DNA of 64,000 bases from an uncultured Paracoccaceae bacterium (GTDB lineage Bacteria > Pseudomonadota > Alphaproteobacteria > Rhodobacterales > Rhodobacteraceae), in NCBI GenBank assembly GCA_947488605.1, contig CANKZJ010000005.1:276242-340241 (forward strand), in the 5' to 3' direction. Numbering within the stretch: the stretch's first letter is position 1; each line of letters starts with the position of its first letter. Positions 17,970 to 27,450 of the stretch are shown here, piece after piece. Below the pieces are notes generated by a model that was given only the letters and a program-made list of their open reading frames with translations, ran no database searches and was not told the origin of the DNA. Both the position numbers and the translations under genes were made by a program.

Positions 17970-18578
17970 ATGTCACCACACGGACCATTGCGCGTTGGAA
18001 TTGGCGGCCCTGTTGGTGCTGGCAAAACAACGCTTACCGCCAATCTGGCGCGGATGCTCAAAGACCAAGTTAGCCTCGCCGTGATCACCAATGATATCTA
18101 CACGCAAGAAGATGCAGAGGCACTTATGCGCATGCAGATTTTGCCAGCGGATCGTGTGATGGGTGTTGAAACGGGGGGATGTCCGCACACCGCAATTCGC
18201 GAGGATGCGTCTATCAATCTGGCAGCTGTGGCTGAAATGCGGGCGCGCCATGATGATCTGGCACTTATTTTGATCGAAAGTGGTGGTGATAATCTCTCGG
18301 CGACGTTTAGCCCCGAACTTGCCGATGTGACCGTTTACGTCATCGACGTCGCTGCGGGCGAGGAAATACCGCGCAAGGGAGGCCCTGCTATCACACGGTC
18401 CGATATTTTGGTGATCAACAAAACCGATCTTGCGCCGCACGTTGGTGCATCGCTTGATGTAATGGCACGCGACGCGGCCCGCATGCGCGGTGATCTGCCC
18501 GTTGTTTTTGCCAGCTTGCGGCATGGTGAAGGCGTTGCTGAGATCAGTCAGCTGGTACACGAGATTGGCGGGCTTTGA
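17970..18578 (+). CDS. ureG: Urease accessory GTPase UreG
   Basis: A 202-aa SIMIBI-class GTPase that powers nickel insertion. The P-loop [10 protein letters not shown] is at residues 11-20, then [14 protein letters not shown], the nickel motif [17 protein letters not shown] (CPH) and [26 protein letters not shown] is the guanine-specificity motif. It lies 3 bp after the DUF3995-like gene and is the last urease gene; acs follows after 169 bp that contain an inverted repeat. Confidence 0.97.
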   Translation: MSPHGPLRVGIGGPVGAGKTTLTANLARMLKDQVSLAVITNDIYTQEDAEALMRMQILPADRVMGVETGGCPHTAIREDASINLAAVAEMRARHDDLALILIESGGDNLSATFSPELADVTVYVIDVAAGEEIPRKGGPAITRSDILVINKTDLAPHVGASLDVMARDAARMRGDLPVVFASLRHGEGVAEISQLVHEIGGL

Positions 18579-18580
18579 GT

Positions 18581-18598
18581 TTGTCAAACATTTGACAA
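18581..18598. promoter_or_regulatory. Perfect inverted repeat between ureG and acs
   Basis: TTGTCAAACATTTGACAA is an 8-bp perfect inverted repeat with a 2-bp centre, 150 bp before the acs start. It is AT-rich with no T-tract, so it looks like an operator, not a terminator. The TTGACA within the right half could also serve as a -35 element, but no clear -10 follows at 16-18 bp. Confidence 0.4.
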
Positions 18599-18747
18599 TC
18601 GGCTGGTGCGGGAAATGCCAAAAATTTACAATTTGAAGACCCGCGCGTTGCGACCTCTTGGATTCGCACTTAATTTCGCCATGATGCGGCAACGAGGAGG
18701 CTGCGGGCAATGTCCCGTAGCAAAGAAGAGATCAGGGGGGACATGCC

Positions 18748-20706
18748 ATGACCGATCAACCAGCCGGAACTTATGCGCCATCAGCCGAAATGGCCGCAGG
18801 CGCACATGCTGACAAAGCGACCTATGACGCGATGTATGAAGCATCAATCAGTGATCCAGAGGCGTTCTGGGGTGAGCACGGCAAGCGGATCGACTGGATC
18901 AAGCCCTACACGCGCGTCAAAAATACCAGCTTTGCCCCTGGCAGCGTTGACATCAAATGGTATGAAGATGGCACGCTGAACGTCAGCGCCAACTGCATCG
19001 ACCGCCACCTTGCGACCCGTGGCGATCAGACGGCGATCATCTGGGAACCTGATAGCCCTGATGATGAAGCGCTGCACATTACCTACAAAATGTTGCACGA
19101 GAAAACGTCATTGATGGCGAATGTCCTCAAGGAAATGGGCGTCAGCAAAGGCGACCGCGTCGTGCTTTATTTGCCAATGATCCCCGAAGCGGCCTATGCA
19201 ATGCTCGCTTGTGCGCGGATCGGTGCGATCCATTCGATCGTGTTCGCCGGTTTCTCAGCCGAGGCGCTGGGCGCACGCGTCAACGCCTGCGACGCCAAAG
19301 TGGTGATTACGTCTGATGGCGCGCCACGTGGTGGCCGCGTCACGAACCTGAAAGACAGCGTAAACCAAGCGCTGTTGAATGACTTTGACGAGGTCAAATG
19401 CCTTGTTGTCAAGCGCACGGGTCAGCAAATCGCATGGCGTGATGGTCTGGATTACTGGCTGCACGAAATGGAAGGCAAGGTTAGCGTCGACTGTCCGCCG
19501 ACCGAAATGAACGCAGAAGATCCGCTGTTCATTCTCTACACATCAGGTTCTACCGGCCAGCCCAAGGGTGTTGTGCACTCCAGCGGTGGTTATCTGGTCT
19601 ATGCGGCCATGACGCAGCAGTACACGTTTGACTATCATGACGGTGACATTTTCTGGTGTACCGCTGATGTAGGCTGGGTCACGGGGCACAGCTATATCGT
19701 CTATGGCCCGCTAGCCAATGGTGCCACGACGATCATGTTTGAAGGTGTTCCGACCTACCCTGACGCGGGCCGTTTCTGGGCCGTTTGCGAAAAGCACAAA
19801 GTGAACCAGTTTTACACAGCGCCCACCGCGATCCGTGCGCTGATGGCGCAAGGCAATAGCTTTGTTGAGGGATATGATCTGTCCGATATCAAAGTGCTTG
19901 GGACTGTGGGCGAACCGATCAATCCCGAAGCTTGGAACTGGTACAATGATGTCGTTGGCAAAGGTAAAGCGCCTATCGTCGACACGTGGTGGCAAACGGA
20001 AACTGGTGGTCATTTACTGACACCGTTGCCCGGTGCGATAGCTACGAAACCTGGGTCCGCTACCTTGCCATTTTTCGGTATCCAGCCAGTGATTTTGGAG
20101 CCAACATCCGGTGAAGAAATCAATGACACGGCCGCCGAAGGTGTGCTTTGCATCAAAGACAGCTGGCCTGCCCAAATGCGCACCGTCTGGGGTGACCATG
20201 AGCGGTTCGAGAAGACCTATTTCTCTGACTACAAGAATTACTATTTCACGGGTGACGGCTGTAAGCGCGACGAAGATGGGTACTACTGGATCACGGGCCG
20301 CGTGGATGATGTGATCAACGTATCAGGTCACCGCATGGGCACGGCCGAAGTCGAAAGTGCGCTTGTGGCACATGCCAAAGTCGCCGAAGCTGCGGTGGTC
20401 GGCTATCCACACGACATCAAAGGCCAAGGTATCTATGCCTATGTCACCTTGATGAACGGGGAAGAGCCGTCGGACGCGTTGCGCAAAGAACTTGAAGTTT
20501 GGGTGCGGTCCGAGATTGGTCCAATTGCAAAGCCTGATTTGCTGCAATGGGCGCCGGGTCTTCCCAAAACCCGCTCTGGCAAAATCATGCGCCGTATTTT
20601 GCGCAAGATCGCCGAGGATGACTTTGGTGCATTGGGCGATACATCCACGTTGGCCGATCCGTCGGTGGTCGACGATCTGATCGAGAACCGGATGAATCGA
20701 AGCTAA
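18748..20706 (+). CDS. acs: Acetyl-CoA synthetase
   Basis: A 652-aa AMP-forming acetate-CoA ligase that activates acetate through acetyl-AMP. The adenylate-forming motifs are present: [19 protein letters not shown] (P-loop A3), the [10 protein letters not shown] block (A5), [20 protein letters not shown] (A7) and the acetylatable lysine in [20 protein letters not shown], which in many bacteria is controlled by Pat/CobB-type enzymes. Length is typical. A GGGGGGA stretch 7 nt before the ATG is the ribosome binding site. A strong bidirectional terminator follows at 20731. Confidence 0.97.
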   Translation: MTDQPAGTYAPSAEMAAGAHADKATYDAMYEASISDPEAFWGEHGKRIDWIKPYTRVKNTSFAPGSVDIKWYEDGTLNVSANCIDRHLATRGDQTAIIWEPDSPDDEALHITYKMLHEKTSLMANVLKEMGVSKGDRVVLYLPMIPEAAYAMLACARIGAIHSIVFAGFSAEALGARVNACDAKVVITSDGAPRGGRVTNLKDSVNQALLNDFDEVKCLVVKRTGQQIAWRDGLDYWLHEMEGKVSVDCPPTEMNAEDPLFILYTSGSTGQPKGVVHSSGGYLVYAAMTQQYTFDYHDGDIFWCTADVGWVTGHSYIVYGPLANGATTIMFEGVPTYPDAGRFWAVCEKHKVNQFYTAPTAIRALMAQGNSFVEGYDLSDIKVLGTVGEPINPEAWNWYNDVVGKGKAPIVDTWWQTETGGHLLTPLPGAIATKPGSATLPFFGIQPVILEPTSGEEINDTAAEGVLCIKDSWPAQMRTVWGDHERFEKTYFSDYKNYYFTGDGCKRDEDGYYWITGRVDDVINVSGHRMGTAEVESALVAHAKVAEAAVVGYPHDIKGQGIYAYVTLMNGEEPSDALRKELEVWVRSEIGPIAKPDLLQWAPGLPKTRSGKIMRRILRKIAEDDFGALGDTSTLADPSVVDDLIENRMNRS

Positions 20707-20730
20707 TTCGTCGCCACACGCAATCCAAAA

Positions 20731-20759
20731 AGCCGCGCAGAATTGCGCGGCTTTTTTTG
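20731..20759. terminator. Bidirectional intrinsic terminator between acs and a LysR gene
   Basis: AGCCGCGCA (20731-20739) pairs perfectly with TGCGCGGCT (20744-20752) around a GAAT loop. TTTTTTT follows on the plus strand and AAAA precedes on the left, so it can stop transcripts from both convergent genes. Confidence 0.9.
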
Positions 20760-20769
20760 TTTTGCAGGC

Positions 20770-21702
20770 TTAGGCAATGACAACATGACCTTCGTCCAAT
20801 AACCAAGGGTCCCCCCAGGCTTCACTGTCGATCATGAATTCCACAAACAGGCGGGCAGGGCTGTCCAGCGGTGCGTTGGCTGGATAGATCGCATAAATCG
20901 GTAGTCTTCGCAGCTTTTTGTCTGGCAAGACTTGCACAGCCCGCCCAGCCTTGACGTCAGCGGCAAAGGAAGCGGTCGCCTCGATCATGAAGCCAAGACC
21001 GTTGAGCATAAACTGCCGTCCCATCTCAAAATTATCACACGACATCAAGAACTTGGGTTCTTTTGTCGGGACAGTGCCATCCGCCAACCGGGCAAAGACC
21101 ATCCAAGGGACTGGCGGCGCTTGAATGCGATCCCAATCTGCCAAATCATCAATTGTTTTGACCGTGTCGCGGGTGGCGATATACGCCGGCGATGCAAAGA
21201 TGCCAAAGGCTATCTCGGCGATTTTCTTGGCTCTGTAAGTGCTGTCATCTAAACCATCGGCACTGCCGCGAATGGCCAAGTCAAAGGCAGACCCTTCAAG
21301 GCTGATGCTTGTGTCGGTGACGTGTAACGAAAGCTGTATTTTTGGGTAAGCCTTTGAAAATCCTGTGTAGATAGCAGAGAATGGAGGGCTTGCGCTGGCT
21401 GTATTCATGGTGATGGATAGCTGTCCAACCGGTTGTTCGACGCGGCGATTGACGGCGGCGAGGCCTTCTTGGGCGGCTGCCGACATCCGTTGCGATGCCC
21501 TAAGTAGTTCGGCACCTGCATCTGTCAGCGAAATACGGCGGGTGGAGCGATACAGTAGCGGCGTGCCTAGCTGGCCTTCCAACTGGGTGACATGATGGCT
21601 GATCACAGAAGGCGATAGCTTCAACTTTTTTGCAGCGGCACGGAACGATCCGAGCTCCGCCACCGTTTGGAAAATCGCCATAGTGCGCAGCTGATCAATC
21701 AT
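20770..21702 (-). CDS. LysR-family transcriptional regulator
   Basis: A 310-aa LysR regulator. The N-terminal helix-turn-helix is clear (LRTMAIFQTVAELGSFRAAA, then KLKLSPSVISHHVTQLE), followed by the linker helix and a substrate-binding domain (PVGQLSITMNT, FDLAIRGSADGLDDSTYRAK, FGIFASPAYI, GLGFMIEATASFAADVKAG). The subgroup resembles the DsdC/CrgA-like regulators. It is divergent from the 89-aa and 47-aa genes starting at 21825, about 120 bp apart, so it probably controls them and itself. It is convergent with acs and shares its terminator. Confidence 0.92.
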   Translation of the reverse strand: MIDQLRTMAIFQTVAELGSFRAAAKKLKLSPSVISHHVTQLEGQLGTPLLYRSTRRISLTDAGAELLRASQRMSAAAQEGLAAVNRRVEQPVGQLSITMNTASASPPFSAIYTGFSKAYPKIQLSLHVTDTSISLEGSAFDLAIRGSADGLDDSTYRAKKIAEIAFGIFASPAYIATRDTVKTIDDLADWDRIQAPPVPWMVFARLADGTVPTKEPKFLMSCDNFEMGRQFMLNGLGFMIEATASFAADVKAGRAVQVLPDKKLRRLPIYAIYPANAPLDSPARLFVEFMIDSEAWGDPWLLDEGHVVIA

Positions 21703-21824
21703 TGTTCGATCCTATAGAATTATAATCGCAATATATCCCATGTTATCTTGCAATCACTTCTCTGCAATCAATGATTATGCCCAACGATCAGGGGCGACCA
21801 CACACCAAAGAGGAGAGAAGTAAA

Positions 21825-22094
21825 ATGTCTATGATGGTTTCAATTGCGCGTGTTTCGACTACAGAAAACCCCATTCAATCTGACGTGTACCACGCCGAGC
21901 ATGCGGCGATTTTCGGGGATGCAATGAAGATCACAGCGATCTTGCGTGATCCGAATGACCCTTATCAAGTCGCTGTCGTGGGGGATGTCAAAGACATCGA
22001 CAAAGTCCGCTCTGAAAGCCGCACGCCCGAGGGGGACGCGTTCATGCGCAAATACGGCTTCGTCGAGCAGCTTTCATACTTTTTGGAGGAGTAG
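21825..22094 (+). CDS. Small hypothetical protein, 89 aa, divergent from LysR
   Basis: The protein starts MSMMVSIARVSTTENPIQSD and includes DAMKITAILRDPNDPYQVAV and a C-terminal FMRKYGFVEQLSYFLEE. No signal peptide or membrane helix; probably a small cytoplasmic alpha/beta protein. GAGGAGAG at 21810-21817 lies 7 nt upstream of ATG 21825, which decides the start over the open frame from 21771. I do not recognise the family; the Y-H-A-E-H segment and length recall small monooxygenase or dimeric alpha-beta barrel proteins, but that is weak. A second small gene follows 3 bp later. Confidence 0.7.
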   Translation: MSMMVSIARVSTTENPIQSDVYHAEHAAIFGDAMKITAILRDPNDPYQVAVVGDVKDIDKVRSESRTPEGDAFMRKYGFVEQLSYFLEE

Positions 22095-22097
22095 GAA

Positions 22098-22241
22098 ATG
22101 TTTGTCTTCCCATTCTGGACCCCGCTCATCACTCCTGAACATCATGATCGCAAGGCGGTACAGCACGATGATCTTATCACCGAACATCTGATCAGCTTGC
22201 GTGATCACTATGTTCCCGGACAGTCGCATTATTGGCGGTAG
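22098..22241 (+). CDS. Very small protein, 47 aa
   Basis: ATG at 22098 follows the stop of the 89-aa gene by 3 bp with GTAGGAA as ribosome binding site; the frame runs to TAG at 22239-22241. The peptide begins MFVFPFWTPLITPEHHDRKA and ends DHYVPGQSHYWR: aromatic-rich, with six histidines, and without a membrane segment. The tight spacing and ribosome binding site support translation. I do not recognise it. Confidence 0.6.
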   Translation: MFVFPFWTPLITPEHHDRKAVQHDDLITEHLISLRDHYVPGQSHYWR

Positions 22242-22249
22242 AGTGCTGC

Positions 22250-22281
22250 GTTCTTGATGCGAGGGTCACCGCGTCAAGAAC
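22250..22281. terminator. Long hairpin between convergent genes, weak terminator candidate
   Basis: GTTCTTGATGCG (22250-22261) pairs with CGCGTCAAGAAC (22270-22281) over 12 bp with one G-T, loop of 8 nt. It lies between the 47-aa gene and the end of the desaturase gene. No T-tract follows on either strand, so termination, if any, would be assisted. Confidence 0.45.
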
Positions 22282-22285
22282 TGCA

Positions 22286-23260
22286 TCAACCCATGATCCG
22301 CTTGCGCCGTTCTTTCATGCGTTCATTCGCCGCTTCGGTCCCATCGTGGAATGATCCGAACAGTTTATCCCACGGGATTTCGAGCGAACCATAGTTACAT
22401 TCAAAGTACCGGTGATGCATCTGGTGATGGAAGGTGCCCAGCTTGAGCCGGTTTTCATCCTTTACGACCAGCCCTTCGAAACCCGTATGCGTCGTGGCGG
22501 CGGTGAGGGTGTAGTACTGAAGATGGAACAGAATATGCACAGGGTGTGCTGCGACAACCCAGTGGATCAGCACAGTCCCAAGATAGATCACATGCTCCAC
22601 CGGGTGCATCGACAGCCCTGACCAGGGACCCACGTTGATGTTGCGATGATGCAAAGAATGCACGTGTCTATAAAGAAACGGCACATGCAGCAGGCGGTGG
22701 ATCCAGTAGAAATAGAAGCTTTCCCAAACAGGGATTAGCAGGAACAGCACCACAAACCAGACCGGATTGGCGGCCCACGTCAGCATTGGTGCATATCCGT
22801 TCGCCATCGCCCAGAACATCAGGACTTCGTATGCGGTCCAGATCGTAACGCCGCTGGCTAAGGTCCAAAACATGTTGTCCCGAATTTGACCGCCCAATGT
22901 GAACTGCTTGCCATTCTTCATAAGAGGGCGGGGGTCAAACTTGAGCTTTTGGCCCTGTTTGGTGAGGGTGTAGAAGTAAAGGTGCAATCCGCCAGCAACA
23001 GCGGACATCAACAAAAGGTTGCGCAGGTACATCTGCGCAATCCAGTCCACGGCTAAGGTTTTGGTTTGCTCAAGCGGCGGCTGAAACCAGCAGAATGACG
23101 CGAAGGCGAACCCCACAATGATCAATTTTTCAGTGATTAAGAACCATGAATTCCAGACCCATTTGAACATCTCTTTGGGCTGCAAAGGCCACGAGAAGAA
23201 AGGCGAGACCCTTATTGGAACTTGAGGCGTATGGTTCCAACCTTTCAATGGGGTGTTCAT
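22286..23260 (-). CDS. Sterol desaturase / fatty acid hydroxylase superfamily membrane protein
   Basis: A 324-aa integral membrane di-iron enzyme. The histidine boxes are present: HRLLH (HX3H), HSLHH (HX2HH), and HHQMHHRYFE near the C terminus, with a further His in SMHPVEH. Several hydrophobic helices precede them (LIIVGFAFASFCWFQP, NLLLMSAVAGGLHLYFY). Members hydroxylate or desaturate sterols, carotenoids or fatty acids; the substrate here is unknown. The start ATG overlaps the stop of the upstream MscS gene (ATGA at 23257-23260), so the two are translationally coupled, hinting at a shared membrane function. Confidence 0.9.
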   Translation of the reverse strand: MNTPLKGWNHTPQVPIRVSPFFSWPLQPKEMFKWVWNSWFLITEKLIIVGFAFASFCWFQPPLEQTKTLAVDWIAQMYLRNLLLMSAVAGGLHLYFYTLTKQGQKLKFDPRPLMKNGKQFTLGGQIRDNMFWTLASGVTIWTAYEVLMFWAMANGYAPMLTWAANPVWFVVLFLLIPVWESFYFYWIHRLLHVPFLYRHVHSLHHRNINVGPWSGLSMHPVEHVIYLGTVLIHWVVAAHPVHILFHLQYYTLTAATTHTGFEGLVVKDENRLKLGTFHHQMHHRYFECNYGSLEIPWDKLFGSFHDGTEAANERMKERRKRIMG

Positions 23261-24630
23261 GACTGATCCAACCTGACGCTGGCCTGTTCGTTCTCTAGTA
23301 ATTTCACTTCACGCTGTGGGAATGGAATACTGATGCCATGCTCTGCAAACGCATCCCAAAGTGCGAGATAGACGTTGCCGCGAATGTTGGTCAGGCCGCC
23401 CGTCGGGTCCTTGATCCAGAACCGCAACAGATAATCAACCGAACTGTCACCAAAGCCCACGATATGACAAACAGTGTTTCGGTTGCTGAGCACCCGGTCG
23501 ACGCTTTGGGCGGCTTCAATCGCGATGCGGCGGACCTCATGTGGGTTGTCGTGGTAGGCGGTGCCAAAGTTGATATCAAGGCGGACAAAGTCATTTGAGT
23601 GGGACCAATTCACCACTTGCCCGGTGATTAAGTCCTCGTTCGGGATCAGATATTCGCGCCCGTCGCGCGTAACGACAGAAACATAGCGTGCGCCCAATGA
23701 ATTGATCCACCCGAAGGTATCGCCAAGGCTGATCACGTCGCCGGGTTTGATCGACTTATCCAGCAGGATGATCACACCCGAAACGAGATTGGAGACGACC
23801 TTTTGCAAACCGAAACCAAGGCCAACACCAATGGCACCCGACAACACAGCAAGGCCCGTCAGATCAATCCCCAGCGCACGCACCCCCAGGAAAAAGGCAG
23901 CACCATAAAACGCGATTTGTACGCCCTTTACGATCAGCACCTGCATGGATGGGCTGATGTCTTCGTTTGATCGGATCTGGTTGGTCGTTGTGGTGGTAAA
24001 AAACCGCGCCAAAGTGATCAGCACGCCTAGGATGACCAGTCCCTGGATTAGCAAAAGCGCCGAGAAACGCATCTCGCCCATGCTGAAGCCTACGCTGTCG
24101 AGCAAGCGTTCCGAGACCTCCAATAGCCCCAGAATCTGCAAGGTCGCCCATGTCCAAGCGCCGTAACGGACAAATTTGCGCAGCGTAGGGCTTTTGATCA
24201 GCCGCGTGGCAAACATGATTGAGAGCCATGCAAACGCCAATGTCCCGATTACACTCAATAAGTAACTGCGGCTTGGCCACGTGACTTCGCGCATGATGTA
24301 GACCACGAGCCAGATCAGCAGGACAAAAAAGATCGCCCGCAGCCGTTGATGGACCACCACCAAAATACGCATGCGCCATTTGGGCCAATTCTCGCGGGAC
24401 CCCATCCAGGCCCGGATGCGTGGCCCCAAGATCGCTCGCAGCACATGCGCGGCTGCAAAAAGCCCAACTGCGATCAAAAGCTGATAAAGGTTCCACGTCC
24501 GAAACATGTTTTCGACGAACAGTTGACCTTGCATCAATAGGTCGCTGCCAATGCTAAGCACCTCCTCAAGCGGCGCTTCAAAGCCGTCGCTTGCAAGTGG
24601 TGTTTGGGCTTGTGTGTCGTGCTGGGCCAT
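23257..24630 (-). CDS. Mechanosensitive ion channel, MscS family
   Basis: A 457-aa protein. The N-terminal part has four or more membrane helices; the MscS core is GLAVLSGAIGVGLGFGLQKV (pore helix TM3) followed by SNLVSGVIILLDKSIKPGDV and GWINSLGARYVSVVTRDGREYL with PNEDLI, the beta domain. The C-terminal alpha/beta domain follows. MAQHDTQ at 24630 is chosen as start because AGGA lies about 6 nt upstream; an ATG at 24645 is also in frame. The extended N terminus is like YbdG or small MscK-type channels. It forms an operon with the downstream hydroxylase. Confidence 0.9.
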   Translation of the reverse strand: MAQHDTQAQTPLASDGFEAPLEEVLSIGSDLLMQGQLFVENMFRTWNLYQLLIAVGLFAAAHVLRAILGPRIRAWMGSRENWPKWRMRILVVVHQRLRAIFFVLLIWLVVYIMREVTWPSRSYLLSVIGTLAFAWLSIMFATRLIKSPTLRKFVRYGAWTWATLQILGLLEVSERLLDSVGFSMGEMRFSALLLIQGLVILGVLITLARFFTTTTTNQIRSNEDISPSMQVLIVKGVQIAFYGAAFFLGVRALGIDLTGLAVLSGAIGVGLGFGLQKVVSNLVSGVIILLDKSIKPGDVISLGDTFGWINSLGARYVSVVTRDGREYLIPNEDLITGQVVNWSHSNDFVRLDINFGTAYHDNPHEVRRIAIEAAQSVDRVLSNRNTVCHIVGFGDSSVDYLLRFWIKDPTGGLTNIRGNVYLALWDAFAEHGISIPFPQREVKLLENEQASVRLDQS

Positions 24631-24804
24631 TCTGGTCCTAATCAACGGATATCATGACCAAGTTTGCATGCGGTCGCTGCGCAATCAAGCGGCGCTTATC
24701 CGCTGCCAAATATCGGTGGGACCTGCCGGTTTCGTTTGTATCCTTGTGAGGCTGCCGCAGACGGGTTAACATTTTGACACCCAGATTAGAGAGAGAACCG
24801 GGTC

Positions 24805-25791
24805 ATGGACATTACCATTATCTTGTTGCTGTTAGCATCCGGCGCATTGATCATCCCGTTTTTGGGCGGTGATGATGATGACGACGAAGAACAAGACGAA
24901 ATCAGGGGAACCTTTGAAGATGATGAAATTGAAGGCACCGAAGGCGCTGATCTGATCTTTGGTTTTCGTGGGGACGACACCATTAATGCGCAAGGCGGCA
25001 ATGACACAGTTAGGGCGGGTTTGGGCAATGACACCGTCAATGGCGGTGATGGCCGCGACTTTATTTATGGTTTTGATGGTGATGACACACTCAATGGCGA
25101 TAATGGAGCTGACCGAATTCAGGGCGGCGAAGGTATCGACAGGATTGATGGTGGCCGGAACGCTGATGATATTGATGGTGGTCCAGGCAACGACATTCTT
25201 CTTGGTGGCGCGCCAGCAGTGCGTGGTCCCGATGGCGAACTGATCTTGGACACAGTGCGTGGTGATGACGTCGATGGTGATGATGGTGATGACACCTTGT
25301 TTATCTGGGGTGGGCGTGGCGAAGCTGAAGGCGGTACGGGCGATGACGATTTGGTGCTCGTGACCGGTCAGGGTACATTGAGCGACGAGTTTGGTGGTCA
25401 GACGGACTTTTTCATTTTCGCCAATGCCGAGGATGATGCGATTCCAACACGCGGTACGATTACAGAATTCAACCCGAACGAAGACACCCTGACGCTGACG
25501 GTTGATGGTGTCCTTGCAGACGGAGAAACCCCACCGGACGTCACCTTCACGCTGGAAGAGCGTACGATCATGGAAGGCTCGCAGACGGTAAATGGCATTT
25601 TCGTGAGGGCAACGATTGCCGAAGGCGAAGATCCTGTGGAAGGCAGCGAGAGCGCGGGGGTTTTCTTGCGAGGTGCGCTAATGGACTCAATCGTTGGGGC
25701 CGATATCGAAGTTGTCTTCACGAATGGCGCTGACTATTTTGATCCCGAAAGCACGCTTGCTGATGTGATCGCGGCCCGCCCTGTCACCTAA
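24805..25791 (+). CDS. RTX-repeat calcium-binding protein with N-terminal membrane segment
   Basis: A very acidic 328-aa protein. Residues 1-21 (MDITIILLLLASGALIIPFL) form one hydrophobic helix, followed directly by GGDDDDDEEQDE. From about residue 38 to 170 come some seven to nine hemolysin-type nonapeptide repeats (GFRGDDTI, AQGGNDTV, AGLGNDTV, GGDGRDFI, GFDGDDTL, GGEGIDRI, GGPGNDIL) that bind calcium. The remaining 150 residues are beta-rich and lack a recognisable catalytic domain. RTX proteins are usually exported by type I secretion with a C-terminal signal, but no HlyBD genes are in the window. An N-terminal helix suggests anchoring or, if cleaved, Sec export. Confidence 0.85.
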   Translation: MDITIILLLLASGALIIPFLGGDDDDDEEQDEIRGTFEDDEIEGTEGADLIFGFRGDDTINAQGGNDTVRAGLGNDTVNGGDGRDFIYGFDGDDTLNGDNGADRIQGGEGIDRIDGGRNADDIDGGPGNDILLGGAPAVRGPDGELILDTVRGDDVDGDDGDDTLFIWGGRGEAEGGTGDDDLVLVTGQGTLSDEFGGQTDFFIFANAEDDAIPTRGTITEFNPNEDTLTLTVDGVLADGETPPDVTFTLEERTIMEGSQTVNGIFVRATIAEGEDPVEGSESAGVFLRGALMDSIVGADIEVVFTNGADYFDPESTLADVIAARPVT

Positions 25792-25918
25792 CCACGAAAT
25801 ACACCTCGCCGCAGTCTCGTGTTTTGATGCAGTCATGGCGGCTGCGGTGCAGAACTGATCACTCTTGCGAGCGGTGGGCTGCACGTGTATCTGGTCCCTT
25901 ATGAAAAAGGTTTTTGAT

Positions 25919-25987
25919 ATGGATGATCGCGCACGGCTGCCTTGGCGGTTCTTTGGTGCGCGCAGCACAATCCTAGCCCGCGGTTAA
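25919..25987 (+). CDS. Candidate 22-codon leader peptide upstream of leuC
   Basis: ATG at 25919 has AAGG at 25907-25910, 8 nt upstream, and the frame closes at TAA 25985-25987, 57 bp before leuC. The peptide starts MDDRAR and continues [16 protein letters not shown]: five arginines, two leucines, so not a classical leucine-run attenuator peptide. An upstream in-frame ATG at 25901 lacks a ribosome binding site. It could be a leader peptide of leuCD or an independent microprotein. Evidence is the ribosome binding site and position only. Confidence 0.4.
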   Translation: MDDRARLPWRFFGARSTILARG

Positions 25988-26043
25988 TCTCGACAATTTC
26001 CGCACGCCTGACGATCACTGACATTCTTATACGGGAGAGGACA

Positions 26044-27450
26044 ATGTCCCCCAAAACGCTCTATGATAAAATCTGGGATGCCCATCTGGCGCATGAAGCT
26101 GAAGACGGCACCTGCTTGCTCTATATCGACCGCCATCTGGTACACGAAGTGACCAGCCCGCAGGCCTTTGAGGGGCTGCGCATGGCAGGCCGCAAAGTGC
26201 GCGCACCGGAAAAGACAATCGCTGTGCCGGACCACAATGTACCGACAACGCCGGGCCGCGATGACCCCAAGAACATGACCGAGGATAGCGCTATTCAGGT
26301 CGCTGCTCTCGATACAAATGCCAAGGAATTCGGCATTCACTACTATCCTGTTTCTGACGTACGTCAGGGTATCGTGCACATTGTTGGACCCGAGCAGGGT
26401 TGGACACTGCCGGGTATGACCGTCGTTTGTGGCGACAGCCACACAGCAACCCACGGTGCGTTTGGCGCATTGGCGCATGGTATCGGCACATCTGAAGTGG
26501 AGCACGTTCTGGCGACGCAAACGCTGATCCAGAAGAAATCCAAGAACATGAAGGTCGAGATCACGGGCAAGCTGCGCCCGGGCGTCACGGCAAAGGACAT
26601 CACGTTGTCTGTCATCGGCGCGACGGGGACCGCTGGCGGCACCGGCTATGTGATCGAGTATTGCGGCGAAGCAATCCGCGATCTGTCGATGGAAGGCCGC
26701 ATGACGGTCTGTAACATGGCGATTGAGGGCGGCGCACGCGCCGGTTTGATTGCACCGGATGAAAAGACTTATGAGTACTGCATGGGTCGCCCACACGCAC
26801 CGAAAGGTGCGGCTTGGGAAACGGCGCTGGCTTGGTGGAAGACGCTCTACACAGATGAAGGTGCGCATTTTGACAAGGTCGTGACGCTTAAAGGCGAAGA
26901 CATCGCACCCGTTGTCACTTGGGGCACATCGCCTGAGGACGTGTTGCCCATCACGGCAACCGTGCCTGCGGCTGATGATTTTCAAGGCGGTAAAGTAGGT
27001 GCTGCACAACGTTCGCTTGACTATATGGCGCTGACACCGGGCACACCTTTGTCTGATATCGAAATCGACACTGTGTTTATCGGGTCTTGTACCAATGGCC
27101 GGATTGAAGACTTGCGCGCAGCTGCGGCGATCTTGAAGGGCAAAAAGAAGAAAGACGGTCTGCGGGCGATGGTTGTACCGGGTTCTGGTCTGGTGCGTGC
27201 GCAAGCGGAAGAAGAGGGCCTTGCGCAGATTTTCATCGACGCGGGCTTTGAATGGCGTCTTGCGGGTTGTTCGATGTGTTTGGCGATGAACCCAGATCAG
27301 TTGGCACCGGGCGAGCGCTGTGCCGCGACATCGAACCGTAACTTTGAAGGACGGCAGGGCAGGGGCGGACGTACCCACCTGATGTCACCTCAAATGGCGG
27401 CGGCGGCGGCCATCACAGGCAAACTGACCGACGTGCGGGAGATGATGTAA
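26044..27450 (+). CDS. leuC: 3-isopropylmalate dehydratase large subunit
   Basis: A 468-aa aconitase-family subunit that, with LeuD, isomerises 2-isopropylmalate in leucine synthesis. The N terminus [57 protein letters not shown] (first [4Fe-4S] cysteine) and [12 protein letters not shown] (the other two cysteines) are all present. ATG at 26044 is preceded by a purine-rich GGGAGAGGAC; the open frame from 25942 is not needed. Its TAA overlaps the ATG of leuD. Confidence 0.97.
   Translation: MSPKTLYDKIWDAHLAHEAEDGTCLLYIDRHLVHEVTSPQAFEGLRMAGRKVRAPEKTIAVPDHNVPTTPGRDDPKNMTEDSAIQVAALDTNAKEFGIHYYPVSDVRQGIVHIVGPEQGWTLPGMTVVCGDSHTATHGAFGALAHGIGTSEVEHVLATQTLIQKKSKNMKVEITGKLRPGVTAKDITLSVIGATGTAGGTGYVIEYCGEAIRDLSMEGRMTVCNMAIEGGARAGLIAPDEKTYEYCMGRPHAPKGAAWETALAWWKTLYTDEGAHFDKVVTLKGEDIAPVVTWGTSPEDVLPITATVPAADDFQGGKVGAAQRSLDYMALTPGTPLSDIEIDTVFIGSCTNGRIEDLRAAAAILKGKKKKDGLRAMVVPGSGLVRAQAEEEGLAQIFIDAGFEWRLAGCSMCLAMNPDQLAPGERCAATSNRNFEGRQGRGGRTHLMSPQMAAAAAITGKLTDVREMM

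Noticed and set aside
25984..27378. 464-codon minus-strand open frame opposite leuC
   Set aside because: Antisense to an intact LeuC with all Fe-S ligands; composition (Arg, Cys, His rich) is that of a shadow frame.
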